A stretch of 64,000 bases of DNA. It comes from Blasia pusilla (Eukaryota > Marchantiophyta > Marchantiopsida > Blasiales). Below the pieces are notes generated by a model. The model saw nothing but the letters and a program-made list of their open reading frames with translations, had not been told where the DNA came from and did no database searches. Below are positions 33,601 through 43,851 of the stretch, in pieces. Within the stretch, counting starts at the first letter, position 1, and each line of letters begins with the position of its first letter. Both the position numbers and the translations under genes were made by a program. The stretch is from contig CM114272.1 of NCBI GenBank assembly GCA_050084515.1, positions 33,480,001-33,544,000 on the forward strand, given 5' to 3'.

Positions 33601-36600
33601 ACCTCAAAAAAAAATGAAAACCCATCAGAAAACAAAAGAAAAGAGGGGGAAAGGAAAGAGTCAAATATCCAAAGGCCATATCCGGTCCCGAAAAGGAAGA
33701 AAGGGGCGGATTGTCGGTCCATGAGTTGGTTTCTAAGGGCCGGATCACATGCGTGCATGTTGCCGGGTTAGGGCGACCAAAGAGGGTCGTTACTTTTTCT
33801 CCAACAAAGGTTTTGGGGAGAGAAACGATATGGCATCCTAGTGACCTTGACCTAGTTGATAACTCAGAGTAGTTACGATGGACCGATTTGTTTTGCTACA
33901 ATGTCCATAGGAAAATTGTTTTGGGCGCAAGATTGAGTTCGCCGTGACCTCTACGCATGTCCATGGGATAAGGCTTGTGGAGACCAATGTCCGGGGGGAA
34001 CCGGGGTTACGTGTTGAGCTGGCCGGAAGAATTTGAGAATTTCCGATTCAGTTTGTCACTTACCGGCCAAAAACCGAGGGTTCAGGGAGGGTGTCCTTTG
34101 TATTCGTATCTGTTTAGCCACCTGGAATGACGAAATCTTCAAAAATGGCCACTCGGTTTTGTAGAGACCGGAAATGTACCGGTTGTCACGAAAAAACTCC
34201 CCGGACCCTGGTGGAGACAATTGCACATGGCTGAGGTTGTGAGGACTGGGCGGCAGTGTCCAAGATCTCCAAAATGTATCGGATGGAAATGTGCCACGGT
34301 GAATGGGACTCTCGACCGAATTCGTGCGCTAGTAAGGGCCTTATCCCATGGTCCCGTCCCGTTTCTTGAGGTTGTGTACGACTTAAGAAACCGACCTCCG
34401 GCTGGCCTACGGTTCTCAGACAGTTTCAGGCTGAACTTATACATGCCTATTTCGGTAACTAAAAGGAGCGCAATGAATACTTGTCAGATTGCAACTAGTT
34501 TTTTGAAAATTTTTACCAGTTGGGAGGGCGTGAGGACTAAGGCATTTTCTTGCCCCCAAAATTTTTGGGCGCGAGCAATGATTAGCGATCCCGTTAAATT
34601 TCTATGACTACAGTAGGAATCAAATCATTTTGACCAATATCAGCCGTAGGATCAGTCTCATTTGGTCTAATTTCGAGTGCCAGCTTCGGTGAGCAATGCT
34701 AGCCCATGTGATAAGGCCCTAAGAAGGGCGCAAGCTGATGCGGCTATGCCACCTCCCATTTCCAATCACCGAGGAACCGATGGAAAATGTAGACACAATA
34801 AAGAAGGGGGAAAACCGAAAATAAACAAGTGCAACCGGTTAAATGCATTGATGTCCGAAAAAATGGTAGTGACCCTATAGTTGCAAGTGAGCTCGCAAGT
34901 GAGTAGGGAGCGAGTCCCATAAACATGGATCCTACAGGTTTGCCACATAGGGTAGGAGCGTACATGCGAATAGGCGAATTTTGTTCTACTTTCTTAGGTT
35001 TTTGGTTTCTTCTTAACTAGAAATTGCAATAGTAGATCCAATGAATGCATAGAACCGGGGCCACGAGTATACCTGGCCGGTTGAAAATGAGAATTTCCGA
35101 CCCCTGAAAGGAATTTCCGGCTAGGTTTCCGACTAACTTGCCGCCCGGCTCGGAAACTGGCCGTGCATGTGTTTTTGTTGCCCGTATTTCCCTGTTCATG
35201 GTGGAGACATGGCGGAAATATCAGGTTTCCGGGACAAACTGGTCGGCTTTCTCCTGGAAACGATTTTCAGCATGTCGAATGTTCCCGGGGGGACTTTTGG
35301 GTACCGTAAAACAGACTATCCACCGCAACCGTCAGATGAGAGGCCTGGACACATCTCCTCCCTCCATGGTAGGGCTGCAGCGGCTGTTGTTAGGGGCCTT
35401 GGGGCAAGCCGCAAGTGGAGAGTCGAGACTCGAGTCACTCGACTGAGTCAACTTGTGGGATTGCACTCGTGGAGTTGGGGTCGGGCTTGCTGGGGCATTC
35501 GGGGTACCTGGCTGCGGGGCCTCATTCGTTAGTCTGCATTGCTGCAACTTTGCACCTTTGCTCACGGCCTCCTGCGTCCCGCGGCTCCCGCCTCACTCGT
35601 CCTCTCGGGCCTCGGCTTTGCCCTTGGATTGCTCCAGCATGCGGGCCGGCTTCTCTTCGTAAGAATCGTTAGACGTCAAACAGGCTCGGACTCTTGGAGT
35701 CTCGCACTTCATCTCGTCGCCCTCATCCAGTGTGTAGACTCCGCCCCTGAGAGCTCATGGGCCCTCGACTCCTCACGTTTTTGGCACCTTTTCGCTCTTC
35801 TTTGTGACAGTTTGGGTCTAGCGACTCTCGACTCAACTTCTTTTTGGTCGTCTTTGTGACAGTTTGTGTCTTGCGACTCTTGCGTGCGGTGGTGCTTAGC
35901 ACTGCCCGCCTCACATATTTTTCTCACCCGTAACTCCTCATTTCTTCTCACGACTCTCATCTTTTCTTTAACACATGCTGCAGATTTATGCCCACTTCGC
36001 ATCATTTTCTTGCTTGCAAACTGTCACAACTCTTGCCTGCAGCAGTTTTTTCCCGCCTCACATCATATTCTTGCCCGTGGACTGTCACAGTTTCAATCCG
36101 CCATGGGGTCTACATTGCAGAGCCGCTATTGTTCTTGGGAACGTTTCTTGTTCATGTCTTCTTCTATTCTTCTTTGTATTGTTCTTGGCTTCTAAACCCT
36201 ACAACTCGGGTGAATCATTTCCCTACAAGGCCTCCATTGTTTGCTGGTTTTCCTTGCCTTAGTTGCTTTCGTACCGAGTTTGAATGTTCGGCGTATTTAT
36301 TCAACATCTTGGTTTACACTACTTGCTTCCACCAGCAACCGAGATTGCATCGTGCTGATTTGTGCACTTGCAGTCTTGCATGAGCCGGATTTGAGTTTTT
36401 TTTTCGCATGAGTAGAGTTTAGGGCCGTTTATTTGCTGCACTTATTATCATTGTAAAGAAGAAGGGGTTGTCTTTAGGCCACAACTCTCCTTGTTGCCTT
36501 TGGTCTCCTGGCCGCATGTTTCTTTAGTTCAAGGTAGTGAAGTTGTATCTGTTCTGTTCTGGTTTAGGGTTAGGTTCTCGATTGTGACTTGACATAGAGA

Positions 36601-36615
36601 GGGGAAGGGGGGAGG
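33600..36615. other. Repeat-like DNA before the hAT gene, no gene supported
   Basis: 34130-34600 resembles 39120-39450 (shared blocks such as GAAAAAACTNCCCGGA and TCTTGCSCC.AAAAT), so it is probably a dispersed repeat. 35780-36090 repeats CTGTCACA or its complement TGTGACAG with GCGACTC and CCGCCTCACAT motifs. Long overlapping frames at 34221-34607 and 35138-35859 show no recognised domain. Confidence 0.45.
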
Positions 36616-36633
36616 GTGAGACATCATCTTCAG

Positions 36634-38508
36634 ATGGCCAAGAGACAGAGAACTATGAGTGAGATGTTGTACAAAGATTGTAGTCAATTATTTTCAGAAG
36701 AGTCAAGCAGGTCAGGCTCATCAGATGGGAAGGAAATAGATAAATCCAATGGACCTTTGGGAAGCATAGCCGATAAGAATCGACATGCATGGAAGGACAT
36801 GTGGTACTCTCTATTTTATTGGATAGAATTTCATGTAGAAAGCGGTAGGATTTTCTGCAAAGTTTGTAGACAGGGAAAGGGTAAGAGCTCGTTTGCAAGG
36901 GACGGTGCCATAAATTGTAAGGTCTCGGCCTTCACAGATCATGGCAAATCGAATGAGCATATGAAGCTCTCTTGGGCTGCTAACATAGGGAACAGGTCCA
37001 TGGCCAAGGCCATCGCAACTACTAATCGAACTTGTGATGTAGCTTTATTGACTTTATTTAAGTCTGCATATTTCATTGCAAGGGAAGCCTTGCCTTTTGT
37101 GAAATTCCCAAATTTGTGTAAGTTGTTGTGTTCTATGAATGCCCCATTGACCAGAGAGTTGTACCAGGATGAGAAGAGCTATGCTGATATGTGCTTTTAC
37201 ATCAGCCAAGTTCTTCTCAGAAGGACCCTTAGTAAAGTGCAGAAGTCTCCTTTTTTCGGGATTATGATAGATGAATCCATGGATATTTATGTAGCAGGGC
37301 ACTTGGTTGTATTTGTAACGTACTTAGAAGAGGGCCAGGTTCAGAGTTCATTTCTAGGATTGATGCAATGTCTAGAGAAGTGCTCCAATGCTATTACTAG
37401 TACTCTTTTGGAGTTGATAAAGGATCTAGGGCTTGAGAGTACAAACATGGTAGCTTTTGGCTCTGACGGAGCCTCAACCATGGTTGGAAGTCAAAATGGG
37501 ATAGCCTCTCAGTTGAAGCAGAAGGTAAACCCCTTTTTGCTCTATGTGCATTGTGTAGCACATAGGACCAATTTGGCTGCTTTGACAACAGCCAAAACAC
37601 CAACTTGCAAGGAGACATCAAGAGATATAGACTCCATCTTGAATGCTGTAGCTGGATACTTTAGGAGATCTTCCAAGAGGAAGTGTGCTCTTGCAACATT
37701 GCAAGAGAAACTCAATGACTCCCAGAGGGTTATGAAAAGGTATCATAAAATTCTTTGGTTGTCACGTTGGCAAGCAGTGACTATATTGTGTGATTTGTTG
37801 GAATCTGTTCTTAGGTATTTCAGGGATATTTTGCCTTCCGAGGATGATGGTAATGCTACTTATCTATACAACATGTTGAGATCATTTCTAATGATCTACC
37901 AATTGTATTTTCTGGCTGATATTTTGTCAATTCTTGCAAGCTTGAGCAAAGTTTTTCAATACAAATTTGTAGATGTTAGTACTATTGGCAGCATAGTGAA
38001 TTCTGAAATTGCTTCCATTACAATGAATTTTGTGATGGAAAGCCATGACTTAAATGCTTCTACTTTCTCAGAAGATACAGGGTACCATAAATTTCCTGAT
38101 TTTGGCCCCCTTGGAGGATATCTGAAGCGCCTGCAATCTGAGATAAGGGGTAGAAAGTTCCATAGCATAGAGATGGTGAGAGATCGGACGGGAAAGGACT
38201 TGGAATCTGCTTTAACCTTTCAAAAGAATTTTTCAGAGAGTGTATGTGCAGGTTTACATGACCGGTTTAAAGATAACAATTTGATTGGTGCAATGAGGGT
38301 ATTGAATCCTCTTCACATGCCTTCAAGGAAAATAGGGCTGAATAGTTGGGGTTGTAAGGAGGTAGATGAGTTATGTGCACATTTTGGAGTGGTACTACCA
38401 CTGAGGGGTCATTTGCAGCCCGGTCTTATTAACCCTGGAGCAGTGAAACATGAATTTCAGTCATTCAAGCTCATGTCCACAACTGAGTGGAAAGACCGAA
38501 ACTTTTGA
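36634..38508 (+). CDS. hAT-type zinc-finger transposase-like protein (ZNF862-like), C-terminally truncated
   Basis: An intronless frame of 624 codons. I chose ATG 36634; the open frame extends upstream to a GTG at 36616. Residues 73-109 form a TTF/BED-like zinc finger: C75-x2-C78 (RIFCKVCRQ) and H103-x5-H109. The RNase H-like core has MIDES (Asp213) and GSDGAS (Asp278), followed by YVHCVAHRTNLAA (306-310 HCVAH). This pattern is typical of hAT-derived 'zinc finger protein 862-like' genes. The C-terminal hAT dimerisation domain is cut: after the TGA at 38506-38508 the same frame runs on as DLWAMVSWSPS and LVLANIARVQCVSTAICERT, then TAA near 38632, and the rest is missing. Despite that, the first 624 codons have no break, so it is a recently inactivated transposase or a host-adopted derivative. 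Confidence 0.8.
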   Translation: MAKRQRTMSEMLYKDCSQLFSEESSRSGSSDGKEIDKSNGPLGSIADKNRHAWKDMWYSLFYWIEFHVESGRIFCKVCRQGKGKSSFARDGAINCKVSAFTDHGKSNEHMKLSWAANIGNRSMAKAIATTNRTCDVALLTLFKSAYFIAREALPFVKFPNLCKLLCSMNAPLTRELYQDEKSYADMCFYISQVLLRRTLSKVQKSPFFGIMIDESMDIYVAGHLVVFVTYLEEGQVQSSFLGLMQCLEKCSNAITSTLLELIKDLGLESTNMVAFGSDGASTMVGSQNGIASQLKQKVNPFLLYVHCVAHRTNLAALTTAKTPTCKETSRDIDSILNAVAGYFRRSSKRKCALATLQEKLNDSQRVMKRYHKILWLSRWQAVTILCDLLESVLRYFRDILPSEDDGNATYLYNMLRSFLMIYQLYFLADILSILASLSKVFQYKFVDVSTIGSIVNSEIASITMNFVMESHDLNASTFSEDTGYHKFPDFGPLGGYLKRLQSEIRGRKFHSIEMVRDRTGKDLESALTFQKNFSESVCAGLHDRFKDNNLIGAMRVLNPLHMPSRKIGLNSWGCKEVDELCAHFGVVLPLRGHLQPGLINPGAVKHEFQSFKLMSTTEWKDRNF

Positions 38509-38634
38509 GACTTGTGGGCTATGGTAAGTTGGAGTCCATCTTTGCAATATAAGGTTTATAACCTACTTGTGTTAGCTAATATTGCTAGAGTACAATGTGT
38601 GAGTACAGCTATTTGTGAGAGAACACTTTTGTAA
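38509..38634 (+). pseudogene. Post-stop remnant of the hAT dimerisation domain
   Basis: In the same frame as the 624-codon gene, 41 codons after the TGA encode LVLANIARVQCVSTAICERT, which matches the start of the hAT C-terminal dimerisation motif. A TAA follows, and the sequence beyond it no longer matches the family. A single TGA therefore removed a segment that is otherwise still readable. Confidence 0.7.
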
Positions 38635-38680
38635 TACCTTGGAGCTTTTCATGGAGCTTCAGGTATTATGGAGGGGTAAG

Positions 38681-38735
38681 ATCCTTGGCTCCCAACTGGT
38701 GGCAGGCCTGGCCAGGTTCAAATCATGCCAAGGAT
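38681..38735 (+). repeat. tRNA-like 55-bp repeat, copy 1
   Basis: It starts ATCCTTGG and ends CCAAGGAT, which pair as an 8-bp acceptor-like stem. It contains an A-box-like TGGCTCCCAACTGG and a B-box-like GGTTCAAATCA. It is too short for a tRNA (no anticodon arm), so it is probably a SINE-type, tRNA-derived fragment. Confidence 0.6.
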
Positions 38736-38815
38736 ATGTTAGAAGAGTGAAAGGATCATAGGGGCAGCCTATGCAAAGAAATTTACAATAAGGAATGAGA
38801 TTTTAATTGCATATA

Positions 38816-38870
38816 ATCCTTGGTTCCCAAAGAGTGGGAGGCTTGGCCAGGTTCAAATCCTGCCAAGGAT
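38816..38870 (+). repeat. tRNA-like 55-bp repeat, copy 2
   Basis: It has the same length and end stem (ATCCTTGG/CCAAGGAT) as copy 1, 135 bp downstream. The T-arm-like CAGG-TTCAAAT-CCTG pairs fully here, while copy 1 has a mismatch. Confidence 0.6.
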
Positions 38871-39667
38871 GTGAAAGGAATTTCCAAGTTGAAGCCTTGA
38901 AGGTGTGCAAATGAGAGTGCAAAATGGAGAGAAAAAGAGAGTTGAAGAGTTGGTAACGGGAAATAAAATTTTTCGGGAAGATTTTCAAGCCACCGGAAAT
39001 TGACTGCCTGCAAACCCAAGTCCCAGAAATGCACTGGTCGAATTAGAAAAAATTCAGAAATTTACCTTTAAAAAAAATTATCTCAGAAATTAGTTGCCTT
39101 AAATTTTTTCTAGCTCCTCCTACCGGAACCCTAAACGAATTTTCTGACTGCACGTCGAAGGCCCCGAATATCTTCGGGTTGCCAGGAAAAAACTACCCGG
39201 AGCTTGAGTAGATCTACAAGGACTTGTGCCCTCCTCTCCCGCAGCTGAGTCCCATCTCAGTGCTACTCTATGGTTTGTTGGTTCATGCAGATCTAAGACA
39301 ATGGAGCTAGATCCTTGGGACCTAGAACGCACGGGATCCCCTCCTAAGGGTTGGATCCCATGGTTATAGTGACTTCGTGATCAAGCCAAGTCATTGGATT
39401 TCTTGCGCCAAAAAATTTATGGTAAAAAAGCGTCCTACGTACTATTAATTGGAAAAATGTACTATACAAAAAATTTGGCTATTTTGTCCAATGGTAAAGT
39501 GATAATATGTGATCCGTTTGAACAAATCCGTCATCATGACCCGTACGGCTATCTAGTGGCTCCGGGCTTAATCCCACCAATTGGCGAACAATTTGGTGGG
39601 AAATTGGCAAGGTTATGTGTTGGACAAGATACTTGAGAATCCTTTGCATCTACACTAGTTTGCCGGT

Positions 39668-39698
<31 letters not shown>

Positions 39699-40920
39699 CT
39701 CTCTCTCTCTCTCACTATGCTTACTAGCATAGATTTAGTTCTTGCAAACTTATATGTACTGTTTTCTTTTTTTACACTTCTTTAATGACCTGAAAAATGT
39801 CTTCATATGAGTATTATAATCAAATGATCTTGAAAAAAGAAGAAGTCATAAATATGTAGAAGAAGTCTTATGACAAAAGGCTACACTATAGTGAATCGTA
39901 ATTTTCATCCAGCAAATTTGTGAGTCTACTTATCAACTTTGCGGCTATCTTGCAACTAAAGTGAAAGTCCATTTCCCGAATATTTCCCATTTGTTCGACT
40001 TCCCTACATCTTCATTGCAACTGATATGAAATTATGACACTTTTTGCGAGACTTGAATGTGTTGCAAGTTGTTTGCGAGTCCGAATACTCACAAGTTATC
40101 CGCAAAGAACATTATGCAAAGAGACATTGCAGACACACAAGTTAGTTGAAATAGAGTGGCAAAGTACGAATGTGTGGACTCACAAAGTGCAAGTCCAAGT
40201 ACTTGCAACTCACTACTTGCAAATAAGCCATTGTAGCTTCCCATATATACTCACGCAATGATCCACACTTCACTCACAATGTAGTTGCAAAGGAGTAGCA
40301 ACACAGTCACAAATAAACTTGCAAACCTAAAATAGAAGTTGATTTCAAGATTTAAAAGTCCTTGCAAAATCTTGTGGGAATTATAATAGCTATCACGAAA
40401 TGAGTAAAGAAGGAAGTCCCTCTAGTTTTTTCTCTCTATTTTGAGAGTGAGAAATGTTTTCTTAACAAAAGAAAATTTGAAACCTCAATCTATACTATTA
40501 TTTAAGGAATACAAGGATTTTAGAGGAGGAAAATCTTTCTGAAAGAAATGAACTTTGAAAAGAAAATAAGGTAAGCCAAAAAGTTTCATGTGATTATGTG
40601 TGAATGGAACACTTCATAGTTCCATTTCTAATTTTTATTGAAAATTTAAATATGATTTAAATAAGCTGGAAAAAAATCATAAAAGAAGTCAAGTTTCAAA
40701 GTGGAATGATGAGCTATTTCTTTTACAAAGTTCAAATATTTTTAGAATAATTTTTGAACAAAATTTTCATCTCTAATAACAACGGATTTATTTTACATAG
40801 AGAAATATTTACCATGCTTAAAACATATGTATCAATGGAACACAAGGATGTAGATATTGCAACAAAATTTTACACATTTTTATTATACACTTACTAGATT
40901 GGTATTCCAAGTTCATCTAT
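38871..40920. other. Intergenic DNA with dispersed-repeat similarity, no gene supported
   Basis: 39120-39450 resembles 34130-34600. An 80-codon open frame at 39394-39636 (TTG start) has no recognised domain. 39720-40920 is AT-rich without structure I can identify. Confidence 0.5.
39668..39713. repeat. Compound (AC)n(TC)n microsatellite
   Basis: AC dinucleotides at 39668-39695 are followed directly by TC dinucleotides at 39696-39713. Confidence 0.95.
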
Positions 40921-40924
40921 GTCA

Positions 40925-43851
40925 AATAACTCATCATATTTTGTTGATAGTTAGAACTCTACTACATAGAAAATAAAGGGAGTTATTAAGTTGATCGATT
41001 ATATTTTTGTCTTGAGAGGTCAATAGGGTTGGCCTAAACAACATTGCACCATGATCCAATTCCCTAATATTTCTAAAATTTGGGTTAGATAAGCTCTTGA
41101 CTCGATCAATAGTCACCCAATAACCTATGTGAGTAGGTTACAGTTTTGGACTATCTTTTTGGGAGAGGTGAACTCTTTTGGCTCTTCTCAAGAGTATCTA
41201 AGGTGAGGAGATTGGTCAAGCCATCTTCATTATATTGAGCCTAAGTTTTCTTGCTGGTTTTTGTTAAGAGATAGGGTGTTAGAGAATAGGACTCTTCATG
41301 AAAAAGTGGATGTGGATTACCAACATTATGTATCTTTTAGAGTGGACTTGGTCTTGAAAGCCGATTTCTTTTTTGGTTCTACATAAGATAGATGTGAGTG
41401 TGCCTTGTAGCGATTTGGTGTGTCACCATGTGGAGATGGGTAGTCATATTTCCTTCTTAAGAGCCCTCTTGAAGATATTTCTTTCCGTAGTCGAATTTTC
41501 ATTCAAAAGGTCATGCTTAGAAGCATTGTCCATTTTTTGTAGGATTTACTAGTGGGTGACTTGATAGAGGAACATGAGCAAAGGTTTTGTGGACAATTAT
41601 GTTGGTTTTGAGTATAGAGAAGGCAAAAAATGATAAATAGTGGCAAAGAAACAAAGAAAAAATGTCACAATGAAGAAATACGCTGGCATTAAGTAGTAGA
41701 TTCACGCCTACACATCAGACATTGGATTTGATGTCTAAGGAGATTTTCATACCACGAACGTGAAAATCTCTTGAGTGTAGATCCGTTTTTCCAATAGTAT
41801 TGTTATGAATATATATTCCGAAGTATGGGTCTTATGGATACTCATCATTGATATTAGCTGAGGTGAGCTAGTTAGGAGTGTGGGAGGCTTAAGGTGAGCC
41901 CAAATTCGTAATAGATTAAGTGTGCATGAGGAAAGGTTGTCATCACATCAACATTCTTCTAAGGTGCAAGGAAATGGTGTTGTTTAAGCGTGAGTCACTC
42001 AAAGTGGACTATTGTACTTTTTGGATGTGGTAGGCAACATCCATTTTGATGATTTTAATTAGGATTTTGACTTGTAGCCTGATTTCAAGGAAATATAGAC
42101 ATTGGCATGGTTCAACCCTTTCATGGCATGGAAGGTTTTGTTCTACCATTCATAGGGATCTACTATGGATGATGATTATGAAAATTGATCTTTACATATG
42201 ATGGAGATCTAGGCCAAGAGATTATATTGTGTGCCAATTAAGTTATATATCCACTAGTGGTGAGGAAGAATATGATAGGTAAGAAATTGTGACTATACCT
42301 ATACCATCATGACATGGACTAGAGTCAATTGATATTGATGTCACTAATGCTAAGAATATGTTGTAGATCCTGAGCTGTAGAGGACCATCCACTTCCGATA
42401 GTTGAGTTATTCCAAAATTTCGGGAGGAGCTGTTAGAGCATGTGGAATGAGAAGCTGAATTTTCCTTAGGATTTTTCAATTTTCCTTAGCACAATATTTT
42501 CATTTTTCATATAATCACAAGCTAGTACTCCAATGCGGGAGAGTGCTTAATTGGTTGCTATATGAAACATGGCATATACTAGATGTTCTTTAATGAGCAA
42601 CATACCCTTTCACATTCATTATTCTTGATCATCGACCATCCAAGGATTTGATCGATTGTTACCATGTTAAATCAACAAGATGCATACAATTCAATAGAAA
42701 GATTGGATGATGAGTCACTAGATATAAAGGCAAGTGAGGAGGCAACGGAAGTCATGATGGCTATGACAATAAGCAAGATGTGGAGTACCTGCATATTGGC
42801 GTCTTTGCAAGCATAGTTAGTGTTAGATAGGGAGAAAGATTGGATCCTATTCAAGCAAGAGAGGACACACATTTTATGGGTATGGTAGGATGGTAGAGTG
42901 TTAGTGATGCATATTTCAATTCCTTCCCAAGAGAATTTAAGATGTTGTGTGATCATCTGGTGCCAATTTAAAACCACCAAAGTATATGCATGGATCTTGA
43001 TGTGGATGGATTCGTTGAGAAAACAGTATAGACAAATAAAGAGACGATTGAGGAAATGTAGCTTATAGCAAGGAAGTTAGAGGAAGTGGGGCCTACATTG
43101 ATCATGGGCTTGGTTGTTGGGTATCATTTCAATCAATGGATGATCTTGGTGCTTTGATTCTCTATTTGAGAGGGGAAAGCTCACCTACAACAATTCAACA
43201 TGAGGTAAAAACGTTCTTGAGCCTTGATGACATTTCTTGTATGTATACAATACCTATCATGTTATATTTGGTCGATGGTTAGATTTCTACCACATTGAAA
43301 ATTTAGGGAGTTATGCGATTCATTGGTTATATGTTATATCTTGGTCTTGAGTGGTTGTAAAATGTTGGAGTTAGAACCCTTACATCAAGATTAAGGTTTT
43401 CAAAACCTTAGCTTCCTTATCTTTTTTACTTTTGTTTATGTGACTATTGAGTACGTGGTAACGTGTGCACACATGTTAATTATCATTTTAGCCTATCTTT
43501 GTGGAGGTGTATAATAAGAGGAGATGGTTCTCAAACATCATCTTTCTTATGTTGAGCCTTGGAAGTTGCCAAGGACTTCTTCTTCTTGGTTTTGGTAGCA
43601 GCTAGGATGTTAGAGTCTATATTTTCTTATAACAAAGGATGGATGTGACTAGACAACATTATGTATCATCGGGGTTGGATTTGGTTATGAGCCACTTTTA
43701 ATTTGAAATTTTTGTTATGATCTTAATGTACATGTGTGAGTGTATTTATGTGTGTACAAAACCCTTTTCACGTGGTAGGAAGATTGAAACGGTTTGCAAT
43801 GTAGATATGAGCAACAATGTATAGTATGTAACACTATGCATGTGCATGACA
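40925..43851 (+). mobile_element. Decayed Ty3 copy, AT-shifted
   Basis: This is a diverged relative of the element at 49966-54560. 40930-41360 and 43256-43700 both align with the L part of its LTR (for example GACTCGATCAATAGTCACCCAATAACC near 41099 against the 54140 region). 41865-41970 aligns with 50727-50822 (GAGCTAGTTAGGAGTGTGGGAG and the GACAAGGTTGTCATCAC region). 42115-42235 aligns with the gag start, CCCTTTCATGGCATGGAAGG. It ends TATGCATGTGCATGACA at about 43851, matching the LTR end TGTATGCGCACGACA. No frame stays open. Substitutions are mainly C-to-T and G-to-A relative to the younger copy. Confidence 0.75.

Noticed and set aside
36616-36634. GTG at 36616 as start of the hAT-like protein
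   Set aside because: Plant nuclear genes rarely start at GTG, and an ATG lies six codons downstream in the same frame.
38681-38870. A pair of true tRNA genes
   Set aside because: At 55 bp with no anticodon arm they cannot fold as a full tRNA; called tRNA-like repeats instead.
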